A stretch of 64,000 nucleotides of DNA from Pseudomonadota bacterium (GCA_021826065.1 JAKADY010000003.1:48149-112148); one strand, 5' to 3'; shown: positions 47,684 through 57,264, counted from the first letter of the stretch. Made by a program: numbers and translations. The notes: a model not told the origin generated them from the sequence alone.

Positions 47684-49534
47684 CTACGGCGCGCTCTGGG
47701 GGCCGAGCAGGGCGACGAAACGGCAGACGCATTCGTTGTTGAGCAGGTCGATCTCATCCGGCGCCACCCGCAGGCGGTCGCCGGGATTGAGGGTGGGCGC
47801 GCCGATGACCCGGGTCACCAGGGGCAGCCCATCCAGCCGGATCAGGTTCTCCTTGAGCACGACGGCCTCCATCTGCTCGACCCCCTCCTGGAGCAGCCAG
47901 CGTAGGCACCAGTAGCGTTCCATGCGCCGCTGGAACTCGGCATAGGCGTCATAGGCCAGCTCGAAATCGCGCACCGCCGCCATCAGCGCGGTGTCGTTGC
48001 CGGCATACACCGGTGGCTCGCCCCGCGCGGCGGCGAGGATCTGGCGCTGGTTGATGAGGTCGACGTAGCGCCGCAGCGGCGAGGTGGACCAGGTGTAGCA
48101 GGCCACCCCCAGCCCCTCGTGTGGGGCGGGCTTGAGCGACATGCGCACCTTGCCCTGGCCCTGCACCCGATAGACCGCGGCCACGCCGCGCTCGGCGAGC
48201 CACGCCCCCCAGCGGCTGTTGGCCAGGATCATCAGCTCGGAGACCACGCGGTCGATCGGGTTGCCGCGCGGCCGCGGGATGATGCGCACGCGGTCGTTCT
48301 CCACACGGAAGACATAGTCCACGCGGCCTGGGGTCTCCACCTCGCCGCGCGCCGCCTGGAGATGGCAGGCGAAGCCCCACAGCCACTCCAGCTCGCGGCG
48401 GAAGGGGTAATCCGGCCCACCAGCGCCTATGGTCTCCAGGTTGAACAGTGGCTCCAGGGTCTCGTGGCGCAGGTTGGCGGCGATGCGCACGCAGTCGGCC
48501 TGGGTGTGCAGGCTGCGGATGGCGTAGTCCGGCCCGACCTCGACATAGATCGACAGGGCGGGGCAGTCGCGGTTCTCCGCCAGGGTGTAGCGGTCGACCA
48601 GGTCCTCGGGCAGCATGGTGATCTTGCCGCAGGGCATATAGACAGTGGACAGGCGCTGGGCCGCCACACGGTCGAGGTCGGAGCCGGGGGCGATGCCCAG
48701 CGCCGGGGCGGCGATGTGGATGCCCACGCGCACCGAGCCGTCGGGCCGGAAGATCACGGAGAAGGCGTCGTCGATCTCGGTGGTGGTGGCATCGTCGATG
48801 CTGAAGGCGGGCGAATCCGCCGCGGGCAGGGGTGGCGGCGGGGGCGGGGGGCTGAGCGCGGGAAAACCCGTGCCGCGCGGGAAGTGGGTGAGCAGGAAGG
48901 CCTGCAGGTGGTATTCGTGGCTGGAGGGGATGGCGCCGCAGCGGTCCATGAGGGCCACCGGGCTGAGCCCCGTGGCCGCGCAGGCATCGGCGAGCGCCTT
49001 GTATTCCAGGCTGTTCTTGTCCGGCTGGTGCAGCAGTTGGAAGACCTTGCCGCGCAGGGCCTCGGGCAGCTCGCCGCGCGTGAGTGCCGCCGCCCATTCG
49101 GCCCGCTGGGCGGCTTCGCGCGCCTTGCGCTCCAGCGCCGCCTTGGCCGCCGCCAGGGTGTCGGCGGGGGCCGCCTTGTAGCGGCCCTTGCCCTTTTTGT
49201 AGAAGTAGATTGGCGCGCCGTGCAGGCGCAGCAGCACCGCCGCCGACTGGGGTGCGCCGGGCGTGCCGCCGTAATATTCCGCCGCCAGGCTCTGGAAGTC
49301 GAACTCCGCCTGGCCCGCCACCTCCCAGAGGAAGTCGAGATCGATCTCCTCGGCGAGCCGACGCGCCTGCTCAAGGGTCTCGCCGGGTGGTGGCGCGTTG
49401 TAGCGCAGCAGCACGTGCCCGGCCTTCACCTTGGTGCGCCGGCCGTACTGTGACTCCACCTGCAGCGAGTTGTCGTGCTCGGCCAGGATGGTGCCGGCCT
49501 TGATCTCGCCGTCTTCCTCGTAGAGCAGGTACAT
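47684..49534 (-). CDS. RNase II/RNB-family exoribonuclease
   Basis: The 616-residue protein has an RNB catalytic domain. The acidic catalytic cluster is in FSIDDATTTEIDDAFSVIF (residues about 240-260), and later motifs are YMPCGKITMLPEDLV and YTWSTSPLRRYVDLINQRQI. The N-terminal 220 residues contain an SH3/cold-shock-like strand region and a helical section instead of typical twin CSD domains. The C-terminus resembles a short S1-like domain. It degrades RNA 3' to 5'. The ATG at 49534 begins the conserved part. Confidence 0.87.
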   Translation of the reverse strand: MYLLYEEDGEIKAGTILAEHDNSLQVESQYGRRTKVKAGHVLLRYNAPPPGETLEQARRLAEEIDLDFLWEVAGQAEFDFQSLAAEYYGGTPGAPQSAAVLLRLHGAPIYFYKKGKGRYKAAPADTLAAAKAALERKAREAAQRAEWAAALTRGELPEALRGKVFQLLHQPDKNSLEYKALADACAATGLSPVALMDRCGAIPSSHEYHLQAFLLTHFPRGTGFPALSPPPPPPPLPAADSPAFSIDDATTTEIDDAFSVIFRPDGSVRVGIHIAAPALGIAPGSDLDRVAAQRLSTVYMPCGKITMLPEDLVDRYTLAENRDCPALSIYVEVGPDYAIRSLHTQADCVRIAANLRHETLEPLFNLETIGAGGPDYPFRRELEWLWGFACHLQAARGEVETPGRVDYVFRVENDRVRIIPRPRGNPIDRVVSELMILANSRWGAWLAERGVAAVYRVQGQGKVRMSLKPAPHEGLGVACYTWSTSPLRRYVDLINQRQILAAARGEPPVYAGNDTALMAAVRDFELAYDAYAEFQRRMERYWCLRWLLQEGVEQMEAVVLKENLIRLDGLPLVTRVIGAPTLNPGDRLRVAPDEIDLLNNECVCRFVALLGPQSAP

Positions 49535-49544
49535 GCGGCGGGGC

Positions 49545-50102
49545 TCAAAAGGCGAGGATGGCGGGGATGAACTCGGCGAAGCGGGTGAAACCGTGGTCGC
49601 CCCCCTCCAGCAGGTGCTGGACGGCCCCCTGGTAATAGGCCGCCGCCTCGCGCCAGTCGAGCAGCTCATCCCCCTTTTCGACCAGCAGCAGATAGCGCTC
49701 CGGACGGGTCGGGCGGTCGACGTGCAGCGCCTTGAGCTCGGCCAGGTGCGTCGCGGTGAACAGGTATTCCGAGCCGTCGTGCCAGTTCTTTTGCACTTTG
49801 CCGACCTCGCCGGCCAATTTCTCGTGGCAGGCCACGCAGGGGTTGACGAGCACCGCCTTGAGGCCGTGCCGCTCGGCCAGCCAGGTGGCGTAGTGGCCGC
49901 CGAGCGAGCTGCCGATCAGCTTGGCGGGACCCCGGCTCGCATGGATCAGGGCCTCCAGCTGGGCGATGGCCTCGCGCGGACGCGGCGACAGGTCGGGACA
50001 GGCATAGGCCTCGGCCAGGCCGCGCGCCGCCATCCAGGTCTGCAGTTCCCGGGCCTTGCCGGAGCGCGAGGAGCTGTTGAAGCCGTGGATGTAGATGAGC
50101 AT
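49545..50102 (-). CDS. YqiA/YcfP-like alpha/beta hydrolase
   Basis: This 185-residue protein has MLIYIHGFNSSSRSGKA and the nucleophile elbow GSSLGGHYA (serine 66). GDELLDW and GGDHGF hold the likely acid and histidine. YqiA of E. coli hydrolyses short acyl esters in vitro; the natural substrate is unknown. It lies 10 bp upstream of the RNase gene on the same strand. Confidence 0.88.
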   Translation of the reverse strand: MLIYIHGFNSSSRSGKARELQTWMAARGLAEAYACPDLSPRPREAIAQLEALIHASRGPAKLIGSSLGGHYATWLAERHGLKAVLVNPCVACHEKLAGEVGKVQKNWHDGSEYLFTATHLAELKALHVDRPTRPERYLLLVEKGDELLDWREAAAYYQGAVQHLLEGGDHGFTRFAEFIPAILAF

Positions 50103-50123
50103 CGCCGAGACGTCAGGGGAGGG

Positions 50124-50147
50124 GTAGGAGCGACGAAAGTCGCGATC
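50124..50147 (+). repeat. REP-like GTAG hairpin, copy 2
   Basis: It begins gtaggagcgacgaaag; gcgac at 50130 and gtcgc at 50139 form a stem with a GAAA loop. It lies in the 65 bp gap between the hydrolase and the lipoprotein gene, with a near-identical inverted copy at 46701. Confidence 0.65.
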
Positions 50148-50167
50148 AGATCATGCAACGCGACATT

Positions 50168-50779
50168 TTACCGGCCTTCTCCGGCGGCGGCCTGTGGCAA
50201 CCACAGGGCGAGATCGTCGATCACCTGGTTAGCGGCGCGGCCCATGGCGTCGGTCGCGCCCTGGGCGTCGTGTGTCGCGGCCGGCGCCTGGCCGACGAAC
50301 ATGCGCCGGGCGATGAGCCGTGCGTCGCTGCGGCGCACCAGCTCGGCCTCGACGATCAACAGGGCCACCCCCGGTGGCATGCTGGCGTCGTGATAGAAGT
50401 CGACCAGGCGGGTGTTGAGCTGATAATCGCCGCGCACGCCGCCGCCCAGGGGCGAGACCACCTCGAAGGCACGTGCCGCCTCCAGCCGTTGGCGGATGAG
50501 CCAGGTCAGGCGCTTGGCCGGGGGCTCGCTCCAGCGGGCGAACTGGTAATAGGTCCGTGTACCCGGGCTGCGGCTGAAGACGGGGTTGCTCGCCTGGTAT
50601 AGCCCCGGTGCGTCCATCTCGCGCACGAGCAGGGTGCCGGCGAGGGTACGCGGGGCCGGCACGATCGGCCCTGGGTCGGTCAGGACGTGATAGGTGACCG
50701 GCTGGCCGGGCGAGGGCAGGCGCACGCAACCGGACATGATGAGACCGGCGAGCAAGTAGAGTATGGCGCGGCGGGTCAT
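50168..50779 (-). CDS. ABC-transport auxiliary lipoprotein (PqiC/DUF330-like)
   Basis: The 203-residue protein has a lipobox IMSGC with Cys18 and the pattern of auxiliary lipoproteins of MCE-type transporters (TYHVLTDPGP, YYQFARWSEPPAKRL). It probably sits in the outer membrane and partners the adjacent MCE protein in moving lipids. It overlaps the MCE gene by 4 bp. Confidence 0.88.
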   Translation of the reverse strand: MTRRAILYLLAGLIMSGCVRLPSPGQPVTYHVLTDPGPIVPAPRTLAGTLLVREMDAPGLYQASNPVFSRSPGTRTYYQFARWSEPPAKRLTWLIRQRLEAARAFEVVSPLGGGVRGDYQLNTRLVDFYHDASMPPGVALLIVEAELVRRSDARLIARRMFVGQAPAATHDAQGATDAMGRAANQVIDDLALWLPQAAAGEGR

Positions 50780-51744
50780 GGCCGCACCTCGCCGGGGCCC
50801 AGCTCCTCGCGCAGCGGGCCGTAGAGGATGCGCACGGGATCGGCGAGTCCCCGGCCGGCCGCCTGCAGCGCTTCGCTGGCCTGGCGCAGCGATTGCCCCG
50901 TGGCCTCGACCTCTTGGGCCGCCAGATCGGCGGTGAGCCGCAGGCTCACGGCGATGCCGGTGAGCTCGCGCTCCATGCGCGTGAGGCTCGCGCGCGTGGC
51001 CTGCAGGGTGGTGTCGGCCTCGGCCAGGGTCCGGGTCGCCGCATCTGTCACCCGCGCCAGCCGCTCGCCGCTGTCGCGCACCACGCTGGTGAAGCTTTCG
51101 CCGCTCGCCTGCAGGGTCTGGGCGGCCTGGCGGCTGGCAGCGAGCGTGGCGTTGAGTTCGGGCACGCTCGCGTGCAACGCCCCGCTCAGGGCATTAAGGT
51201 TGTGCAGCGTCCCGGCCAGGGCGCGTTGGTTCTCGTCGGAGAGCACGCTGTTCAACCGCTTCAGGCTCTCATGCCCGGTGCGGCCCAGGTCCTCCACCAG
51301 CTCGGCCACCCGGCTTAAGTCCGCCACCCCCTCCTCGATGACCGGGTCGGTCTCGCCGGCCGGCACCCGCATGAGGGGCACGCGGCTTTGCCCGGTGTTG
51401 GTCAGATCCACGGCGGCCAGGCCGGTGAGCAGGTTGCGCGCGATCACCGCCTGGATGCCCTCCAGCACGGGCGTGCGCCGGTCGACCTCCAGCACCACCC
51501 GCACCGTGCCCGGCTGGTCCGGCAGGATGGTGTAGTCCGCCACCCGCCCCACCCGGATGCCCTGCATACGCACGGGGCTGCCGATCTGCAGGCCCTCCAG
51601 CGACTGTTTCTGGAAATAGACGACGAAGCGCTTGGTCGGCAACCGGTCGGCCGCACCGGACAGCCAGTACAGCCCCCCCGCCAGGATCAGGAGGAGCACC
51701 ACGACGGTGGCGCCGACCCAGACATAGCGTGCTTCGGACTCCAT
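50776..51744 (-). CDS. MCE-domain substrate-binding protein (MlaD-like)
   Basis: The 322-residue protein has one N-terminal membrane helix (residues about 8-30) and an MCE domain at about 38-117 (RFVVYFQKQSLEGLQIGSPV). A long helical region rich in Ala, Gln and Arg follows. It should form a periplasmic hexamer that carries phospholipid between the membranes. It is encoded with its ATPase, permease and lipoprotein. Confidence 0.92.
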   Translation of the reverse strand: MESEARYVWVGATVVVLLLILAGGLYWLSGAADRLPTKRFVVYFQKQSLEGLQIGSPVRMQGIRVGRVADYTILPDQPGTVRVVLEVDRRTPVLEGIQAVIARNLLTGLAAVDLTNTGQSRVPLMRVPAGETDPVIEEGVADLSRVAELVEDLGRTGHESLKRLNSVLSDENQRALAGTLHNLNALSGALHASVPELNATLAASRQAAQTLQASGESFTSVVRDSGERLARVTDAATRTLAEADTTLQATRASLTRMERELTGIAVSLRLTADLAAQEVEATGQSLRQASEALQAAGRGLADPVRILYGPLREELGPGEVRP

Positions 51745-51751
51745 AGCGGCC

Positions 51752-52558
51752 TCACTGACGCGTCGAGAAATAGGATCGTATCCAGGGATGCGCCGCGCGC
51801 GCCACCTCCGCGACCGTACCGTCGGCGATGACCTTGCCCTCGTGCAGCACGATCACCCGGTCGACGAGGTCGTACAGGGTGTCCAGGTCGTGGGTGGTGA
51901 GCAGCACGGTGAGCCCCAGGCTGTCGGCGAGGATGCGCAGGGTGCGGTCGAACTCGCGCCCACCGATGGGGTCCAGACCGGCCGTGGGTTCGTCCAGGAA
52001 CAGCAGTTCCGGCTCCAGGGCCAGGGCCCGCGCCAGCGCGGCGCGTTTGCGCATGCCGCCGGACAGCTCGCTCGGCCGTCGGTGCGCCGCCTCCAGGGGC
52101 AGGCCGGCGAGGCTGAGCTTGAGGTTCACCACCTCGCAGAGCAGGTCGGCCGGCAGCCGGATCTGCTCGACGATGGGCGCGGCGACGTTCTCCGCCACGC
52201 TCAGGTTGGAGAACAGGGCGCCGTCCTGGAACAGCAGGCCGAAGCGGCGACGTAAGTCGTTGAGCGCAGCGGGTGAGAGGCCGGCGAGGTCCTGGCCGAA
52301 GAGGCGCACCCGACCCTCGATGGGCCGTTCCAGGCCGGTGAGTTCGCGCAGCAGCACGGTCTTGCCGGTGCCGCTGCCGCCGATCAGGGCCGCCACTTGG
52401 CCGCGCGGGACGGCGAAGGACACGCCGTCGTGCACCCAGCGCCCGCCCAGGCGGGTGCGCACCCCCTCGGCCGCCACCACGGCGGTCTGCGTCGCCGTCA
52501 GGGCGGCGGTGCCAGGGCTAGCCTGGCCGTTGCGCGCGGCGGTCAGGGTGGCCGTCAT
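51752..52558 (-). CDS. ABC transporter ATP-binding protein (MlaF-like)
   Basis: The 268-residue ATPase has Walker A LIGGSGTGKTVLLREL, signature LSGGMRKRAALARAL and Walker B ELLFLDEPTAGLDP. The switch histidine is in LTTHDLDTL. It powers the MlaE-like permease, whose gene overlaps by 4 bp. The C-terminal residues (IRSYFSTRQ) resemble the MlaF tail. Confidence 0.94.
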   Translation of the reverse strand: MTATLTAARNGQASPGTAALTATQTAVVAAEGVRTRLGGRWVHDGVSFAVPRGQVAALIGGSGTGKTVLLRELTGLERPIEGRVRLFGQDLAGLSPAALNDLRRRFGLLFQDGALFSNLSVAENVAAPIVEQIRLPADLLCEVVNLKLSLAGLPLEAAHRRPSELSGGMRKRAALARALALEPELLFLDEPTAGLDPIGGREFDRTLRILADSLGLTVLLTTHDLDTLYDLVDRVIVLHEGKVIADGTVAEVARAAHPWIRSYFSTRQ

Positions 52559-53685
52559 TTTATCTCAGGGTAGGCCACGGCGAAGGCCGCGTCAATCAGG
52601 ATCACGGCGACGATGCTGTGCACCACCGTGGCGGTGGTGGCGAGCCCCACGCTGCGCGCGTCGCGTTGCACGGCAAACCCTTTGTGGCAGGCGATCAGGG
52701 CGATGGCCAGGGCGAAGACCGGTGTCTTGACGAGGCCGAAGACCACGGTGTTGAGCGGCAGCCGCTCCTGCAGCCGGTCGAAGAAGGTGGTCGGCGTCAC
52801 CCCCAGGTGCCAGTCGGCCACCAGGGCGGCGCCGAGGATGCCGGCCACGTCGGCCACGGCGGTGAGCAGGGGCAGCATGAGGGCCAGGGCGAGGATGCGC
52901 GGCAGCACGAGGACCTGCCAGGGCGAGAGGCCCATCACGGCGATGGCGTCGATCTCCTGGTTGACCTTCATGGCGCCGAGATGGGCGGTGAAGGCGGCGC
53001 CCGAGCGGCCCGCCACCAGCACGGCGGTGATGAGCGGCGCCAGCTCGCGGGTGATGGCCAGCCCGACGCCGTCCACCACGAAGATGTTGGCGCCGAACTT
53101 CTGCACCTGGATGCCCAGCAGGTAGGCGAACACCACGCCGATCAGCCAGTTCATCATGACGATGATCGGCACCGCACGCAGGCCGACCATCTCCAGCTGC
53201 ACCGCAAGCTCGCGGGTGCGCAGCAGGCCCGGTCGTGTGATGAGCTGGGCCAATGCCTGCGCGGTCTGGCCCAGGAAGGCCAGCGTGGAGACGGTGGCGC
53301 GCCCAAGCCTGAACACGTGCCAGCCCACCATGCGGCGCAGGCCGCGGCGGGTGAGCGGCGGCAGCGTACAGGCGGCGCGGCGCTCCGCCACCAGGCGCAG
53401 CAGCCCCATCTCGCGCGGGCCGAAACCGACGAGGCGCAATCGGTCGAAGGCGTAGCCCAGCGCCCCGAGCTGGGTGAGCAGCCGATTGGCGGCGGCGCTA
53501 TCGAGGGACGCCAGCGCGCTGCCGTCCACGGTGAGCGGTTGGCCCGGTTCGAGGGCGATGCCGCTCAGTTCTGCATGCAGGGCGGGCAGGTTGGCCAGGC
53601 GCCAGTGGCCCGTGAGGCGCAGCACGGCGCCCGTCGCGCCGGTCTCCAGCCGGCAGTAGCCGTCGCTGTGGGGGGGCGCGGTCAT
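52555..53685 (-). CDS. MlaE-like ABC permease with N-terminal STAS domain
   Basis: The 376-residue protein fuses a STAS-type domain (residues about 1-110, with VDGSALASLDSAAANRLL) to a MlaE-type permease of five or so helices. ITAVLVAGRSGAAFTAHLGA and MKVNQEIDAIAVMGLSPWQV are family signatures. In E. coli the STAS protein MlaB is separate, so the fusion explains why no mlaB gene is present. It works with the neighbouring MlaF-, MlaD- and lipoprotein-like subunits. Confidence 0.93.
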   Translation of the reverse strand: MTAPPHSDGYCRLETGATGAVLRLTGHWRLANLPALHAELSGIALEPGQPLTVDGSALASLDSAAANRLLTQLGALGYAFDRLRLVGFGPREMGLLRLVAERRAACTLPPLTRRGLRRMVGWHVFRLGRATVSTLAFLGQTAQALAQLITRPGLLRTRELAVQLEMVGLRAVPIIVMMNWLIGVVFAYLLGIQVQKFGANIFVVDGVGLAITRELAPLITAVLVAGRSGAAFTAHLGAMKVNQEIDAIAVMGLSPWQVLVLPRILALALMLPLLTAVADVAGILGAALVADWHLGVTPTTFFDRLQERLPLNTVVFGLVKTPVFALAIALIACHKGFAVQRDARSVGLATTATVVHSIVAVILIDAAFAVAYPEIK

Positions 53686-55031
53686 CCCCGGGCGAGGCGG
53701 GCGAGCAGCTTGTCGTGGATGCCGCCGAAGCCGCCGTTGCTCATGATCAGGACGTGGTCGCCCGGTCGGGCGGTGCGGGCGATGGCCTCGACGAGTTCAT
53801 CGAGATCATGGTGCACTGCGGCCCGCGGGCCCATGGGCGCGAAGACCTGGCGGGCGTCCCAGCCCAGGTCGGCGCCGTAGACGAAGACCTGGTCGGCGGC
53901 GACGAGGCTTTCCGGCAGGGCGTCCTTCATCACCCCCAGCTTCATGGTGTTGGAGCGCGGCTCCAGCACGGCGAGGATGCGGGCATCCCCCACCTTGTTG
54001 CGCAGCCCCTGGACGGTGGTGGCGATGGCCGTGGGGTGGTGGGCGAAGTCGTCGTAGACGGTCACGCCGCCGACCACGCCGCGCACCTCGAGCCGCCGCT
54101 TGACGTTCTCGAAGCGCCCCAGGGCGGCGCAGGCGGCGGCCGGTGGCACCCCGGCATGGCGCGCGGCGGCGATGGCGGCCAGCGCGTTCAAGCGGTTGTG
54201 CTCACCCACCAGGCCCCACTCGACCCGGCCCTGATGCGCACCGTCGAGCAGGACCTCGAAGGCCGATTCCCCATGGGCCTCGGCCTGCCATCCTGCCGGC
54301 GTGCCGAAGCGCTCCACCGGCGTCCAACAGCCGCGCTCGAGCACCCGCTCCAGGGCGGCGTCCGTGCCGTTGGCGACGATGCGCCCGTTGCCCGGTATGG
54401 TGCGCACCAGGTGGTGGAACTGGGTCTCGATCGCCGCCAGGTCGGGGAAGATGTCGGCGTGGTCGTATTCCAGGTTGTTCAGGATGGCGGTGCGCGGCCG
54501 GTAGTGCACGAACTTGGAGCGTTTGTCGAAGAAAGCGGTGTCGTACTCGTCCGCCTCGATGACGAAGAAGGGGCTCTCGGTGAGCCGGGCCGAGACGCCG
54601 AAGTTGCGGGGCACCCCGCCGACCAGATAACCGGGGTTAAGGCCGGCGTCCTCCAGGATCCAGGCGAGCATCGCCGAGGTGGTGGTCTTGCCGTGTGTGC
54701 CCGCGACCGCCAGCACCCATTTGTGCCGCAGCACCTGCTCATAGAGCCACTGCGGCCCTGACACGTAGGGCAGCCCGCGGTCCAGGATGGCCTCCATGAG
54801 TGGCTGCTTGCCGCGGCTGACCACATTGCCGATCACGAAGACGTCCGGTTCGAGGGCGATCTGGTCAGCATCGAAGCCCTCGATCAGCTCTATGCCCTGG
54901 GCCTTGAGCTGCTCGCTCATCGGCGGATAGACACCGGCGTCGCAGCCGGTGACGCGGTGTCCCGCCTGGCGAGCGATGACGGCGATGCCACCCATGAAGG
55001 TGCCGCAGATGCCGAGGATGTGGATGTGCAT
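53682..55031 (-). CDS. mpl: UDP-N-acetylmuramate:L-alanyl-gamma-D-glutamyl-meso-diaminopimelate ligase
   Basis: Mpl reuses murein tripeptide from recycled peptidoglycan. The 449-residue Mur-ligase protein begins MHIHILGICGTFMGGIAVIA and has the ATP loop VAGTHGKTTTSAMLAWIL. ILNNLEYDHADIF and VYDDFAHHPTAI follow. These fit Mpl better than MurC (GICGTFMGG). It overlaps the permease gene by 4 bp. Confidence 0.95.
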   Translation of the reverse strand: MHIHILGICGTFMGGIAVIARQAGHRVTGCDAGVYPPMSEQLKAQGIELIEGFDADQIALEPDVFVIGNVVSRGKQPLMEAILDRGLPYVSGPQWLYEQVLRHKWVLAVAGTHGKTTTSAMLAWILEDAGLNPGYLVGGVPRNFGVSARLTESPFFVIEADEYDTAFFDKRSKFVHYRPRTAILNNLEYDHADIFPDLAAIETQFHHLVRTIPGNGRIVANGTDAALERVLERGCWTPVERFGTPAGWQAEAHGESAFEVLLDGAHQGRVEWGLVGEHNRLNALAAIAAARHAGVPPAAACAALGRFENVKRRLEVRGVVGGVTVYDDFAHHPTAIATTVQGLRNKVGDARILAVLEPRSNTMKLGVMKDALPESLVAADQVFVYGADLGWDARQVFAPMGPRAAVHHDLDELVEAIARTARPGDHVLIMSNGGFGGIHDKLLARLARG

Positions 55032-55146
55032 GGACTTCGGTCACTCAAATAGCGGGATTATCGCCGCACTCCGGCCGCACCGCCACGCATGGACACCGGC
55101 GGGGCGGGACTGGCGGCCGGGTCGCCACTTGCGCGATCATCCACGC

Positions 55147-55755
55147 ATGTCCAAGCCGCTTTATCTCGCCTCGCAAAGCCCGCGCCGTCTGGAGCTGCTG
55201 CGCCAGATCGGCCTCAGTCCCACCGTGTTGCCGCTGCGCCACGCCGCGCCGCGCGCCGACGTCGACGAGACCCCGCTGCCGCGGGAAAAGCCCAGGGCCT
55301 ATGTGCTGCGGCTGGCGCGCATGAAGGCGCAGGCGGCGGGGCTCGCCCTGGCCGGCCGGCGCCTGCTGCACTGGCCGGTCATCGCCGCCGACACCTGTGT
55401 GACCCTGGACGGCGAGATCCTCGGCAAACCGCGCGACGCCAGCGAGGCGGCCGAATGGCTGCGCCGCTATGCCGAGCGCAGCCACAGCGTGTACACCGCC
55501 GTGGCGGTGCTGCACGGCGCGCGCATCGAGGTGGCGGTGAACCGCAGCACGGTGCGCTTCGGCCCCTTGAGCGAGCGCGAGATCGCCCGCTATCTCGCCA
55601 GCGGCGAGCCGTTCGACAAGGCCGGCGGCTACGCCATCCAGGGTCGCGCGGCCGCCTTCGTCGCGCATCTGGCCGGCAGCTATTCCGGCGTGATGGGCCT
55701 GCCCCTGTACGAGACCGTACAATTGCTCAAGTCGGCGGGCTACGACCCTTACTGA
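55147..55755 (+). CDS. maf: Maf-family nucleoside triphosphate pyrophosphatase
   Basis: This 202-residue protein hydrolyses dTTP/UTP or modified nucleotides, depending on subclass. It has LASQSPRRLELLRQIGL at the start, the acidic site ADTCVTLDGEILGKP and FDKAGGYAIQGRAA. It is intact and precedes rng, a common arrangement. The ATG at 55147 begins the conserved sequence. Confidence 0.94.
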   Translation: MSKPLYLASQSPRRLELLRQIGLSPTVLPLRHAAPRADVDETPLPREKPRAYVLRLARMKAQAAGLALAGRRLLHWPVIAADTCVTLDGEILGKPRDASEAAEWLRRYAERSHSVYTAVAVLHGARIEVAVNRSTVRFGPLSEREIARYLASGEPFDKAGGYAIQGRAAAFVAHLAGSYSGVMGLPLYETVQLLKSAGYDPY

Positions 55756-55773
55756 CCCCTCACCCATCACCCA
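55753..55773. repeat. Degenerate 7 bp tandem repeat array
   Basis: Three 7 bp units of the form TNACCCN (tgacccc, then tcaccca twice) follow the maf stop and lead into a run of C before rng. The complement matches the NGGGTGA phase of the array at 57233. Confidence 0.6.
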
Positions 55774-55782
55774 CCCCCCCCG

Positions 55783-57234
55783 ATGAGCGAAGAGATCCTG
55801 ATCAACGTCACCCCGCAGGAGACGCGGGTGGCCCTCATCTACCTCGGCGCGGTGCAGGAGCTGCACATCGAGCGGGCGAGCCAGCGCGGCCTGGTGGGCA
55901 ACATCTACTTAGGCCGTGTCTCGCGCGTGCTACCGGGCATGCAGTCGGCCTTCATCGACATCGGCCTGGAGCGCGCCGCCTTCCTGCACGTGGCCGACAT
56001 CTGGGAGGCGCGCGGCGAGACCCCGCCGCGCCCCATCGAGCGCATCCTGCACGAGGGGCAGCCCCTGCTGGTGCAGGTGATCAAGGACCCCATCGGCAGC
56101 AAGGGGGCTCGGCTGTCCACCCAACTGTCCATGGCCGGGCGCTTCCTGGTCTATCTGCCGCAGGAGACGCGCATCGGCATATCGCAGAAGATCGAGGACG
56201 AGGCCGAGCGCGGCATGCTGCGCGAGCGGCTCACCCGCATCCTGCCCCAGGACGAGCACGGCGGCTTCATCATCCGCACCATGGCCAACATGGCCGAGGA
56301 CATGGAGCTCGCTGCCGACGTGGAGTACCTGCACACCATCTGGGACTCGGTGCAGGCGCGCGCCGCGGCGAGCCAGGCGCCCTGTCTGATCTACCAGGAG
56401 CTGGACCTGGCGCATCGGGTGTTGCGCGACATGGCCACCGCCGAGACCACACGCATCCTGGTCGACTCGCGCGAGACCTATCAGCGTATGCTCGCCTTCG
56501 CCCAGGAGTTCACCCGCACCGTCGCCGACCGACTGACCCTCTATACCGCCGAGCGGCCCCTGTTCGACCTCTACAACGTCGAGGAGGAGGTCGAACGCGC
56601 GCTCGCCCGCCGGGTGGACTTGAAGAGCGGTGGCTATCTGATCATCGACCAGACCGAGGCCCTCACCACCATCGACGTCAACACCGGCGCCTTCACCGGC
56701 GTGCGCAGCTTCGACGACACTGTGTTCAAGACCAACCTGGAGGCGGCCCAGGCCATCGCCCGTCAGCTGCGGCTCAGAAACCTGGGCGGCATCATCATCC
56801 TCGACTTCATCGACATGGAGAACCCGGAGCACAAGGAGGCGGTGCTGGCCGAGCTCACGCGGGCGCTCGCGCGCGACCGCACGCGCATGACCATCAACGG
56901 TTTCACCTCGCTCGGCCTGGTGGAGATGACCCGCAAGCGCACGCGCGAGAGCCTCGCCCGCCAGCTCTGCGAGCCCTGCCCCACCTGTCAGGGGCGCGGC
57001 ATGGTCAAGACCGCCCAGACCGTGTGCTACGAGATCCTGCGCGCCATCGTCCGTGAGGCGCGCCAGTTCAACGCCCGCGAGTTCCGCATCCTCGCCTCGC
57101 AACCGGTGATCGACCTCTTCCTCGACGAGGAATCGCAGAACCTGGCCCAGGTCTCGGACTTCATCGGCAAACCGGTGTCGCTGCAGGTCGAGACCCTGTT
57201 CACCCAGGAACAGTACGACATCATTCTCTTATAG
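55783..57234 (+). CDS. rng: Ribonuclease G
   Basis: This 483-residue endoribonuclease matures the 5' end of 16S rRNA and degrades some mRNAs. It has an S1 domain near residues 38-120 (GNIYLGRVSRVLPGMQSAFI), the RNase E/G core with IDVNTGAFTG, and the catalytic acidic site IIILDFIDME. The zinc-link cysteines are in CEPCPTCQGRG. The 483-residue length identifies RNase G rather than RNase E. Confidence 0.96.
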   Translation: MSEEILINVTPQETRVALIYLGAVQELHIERASQRGLVGNIYLGRVSRVLPGMQSAFIDIGLERAAFLHVADIWEARGETPPRPIERILHEGQPLLVQVIKDPIGSKGARLSTQLSMAGRFLVYLPQETRIGISQKIEDEAERGMLRERLTRILPQDEHGGFIIRTMANMAEDMELAADVEYLHTIWDSVQARAAASQAPCLIYQELDLAHRVLRDMATAETTRILVDSRETYQRMLAFAQEFTRTVADRLTLYTAERPLFDLYNVEEEVERALARRVDLKSGGYLIIDQTEALTTIDVNTGAFTGVRSFDDTVFKTNLEAAQAIARQLRLRNLGGIIILDFIDMENPEHKEAVLAELTRALARDRTRMTINGFTSLGLVEMTRKRTRESLARQLCEPCPTCQGRGMVKTAQTVCYEILRAIVREARQFNAREFRILASQPVIDLFLDEESQNLAQVSDFIGKPVSLQVETLFTQEQYDIILL

Positions 57235-57260
57235 GTGAGGGGTGAGGCGTGAGGAGGACG
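57233..57260. repeat. Degenerate 7 bp tandem repeat array
   Basis: Four 7 bp units (TGAGGNN phase, for example gggtgag at 57240 and gcgtgag at 57247) fill the gap between rng and the next gene. The array ends in gaggagg, which also serves as the ribosome binding site of the gene at 57265. Confidence 0.65.
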
Positions 57261-57264
57261 CAAA

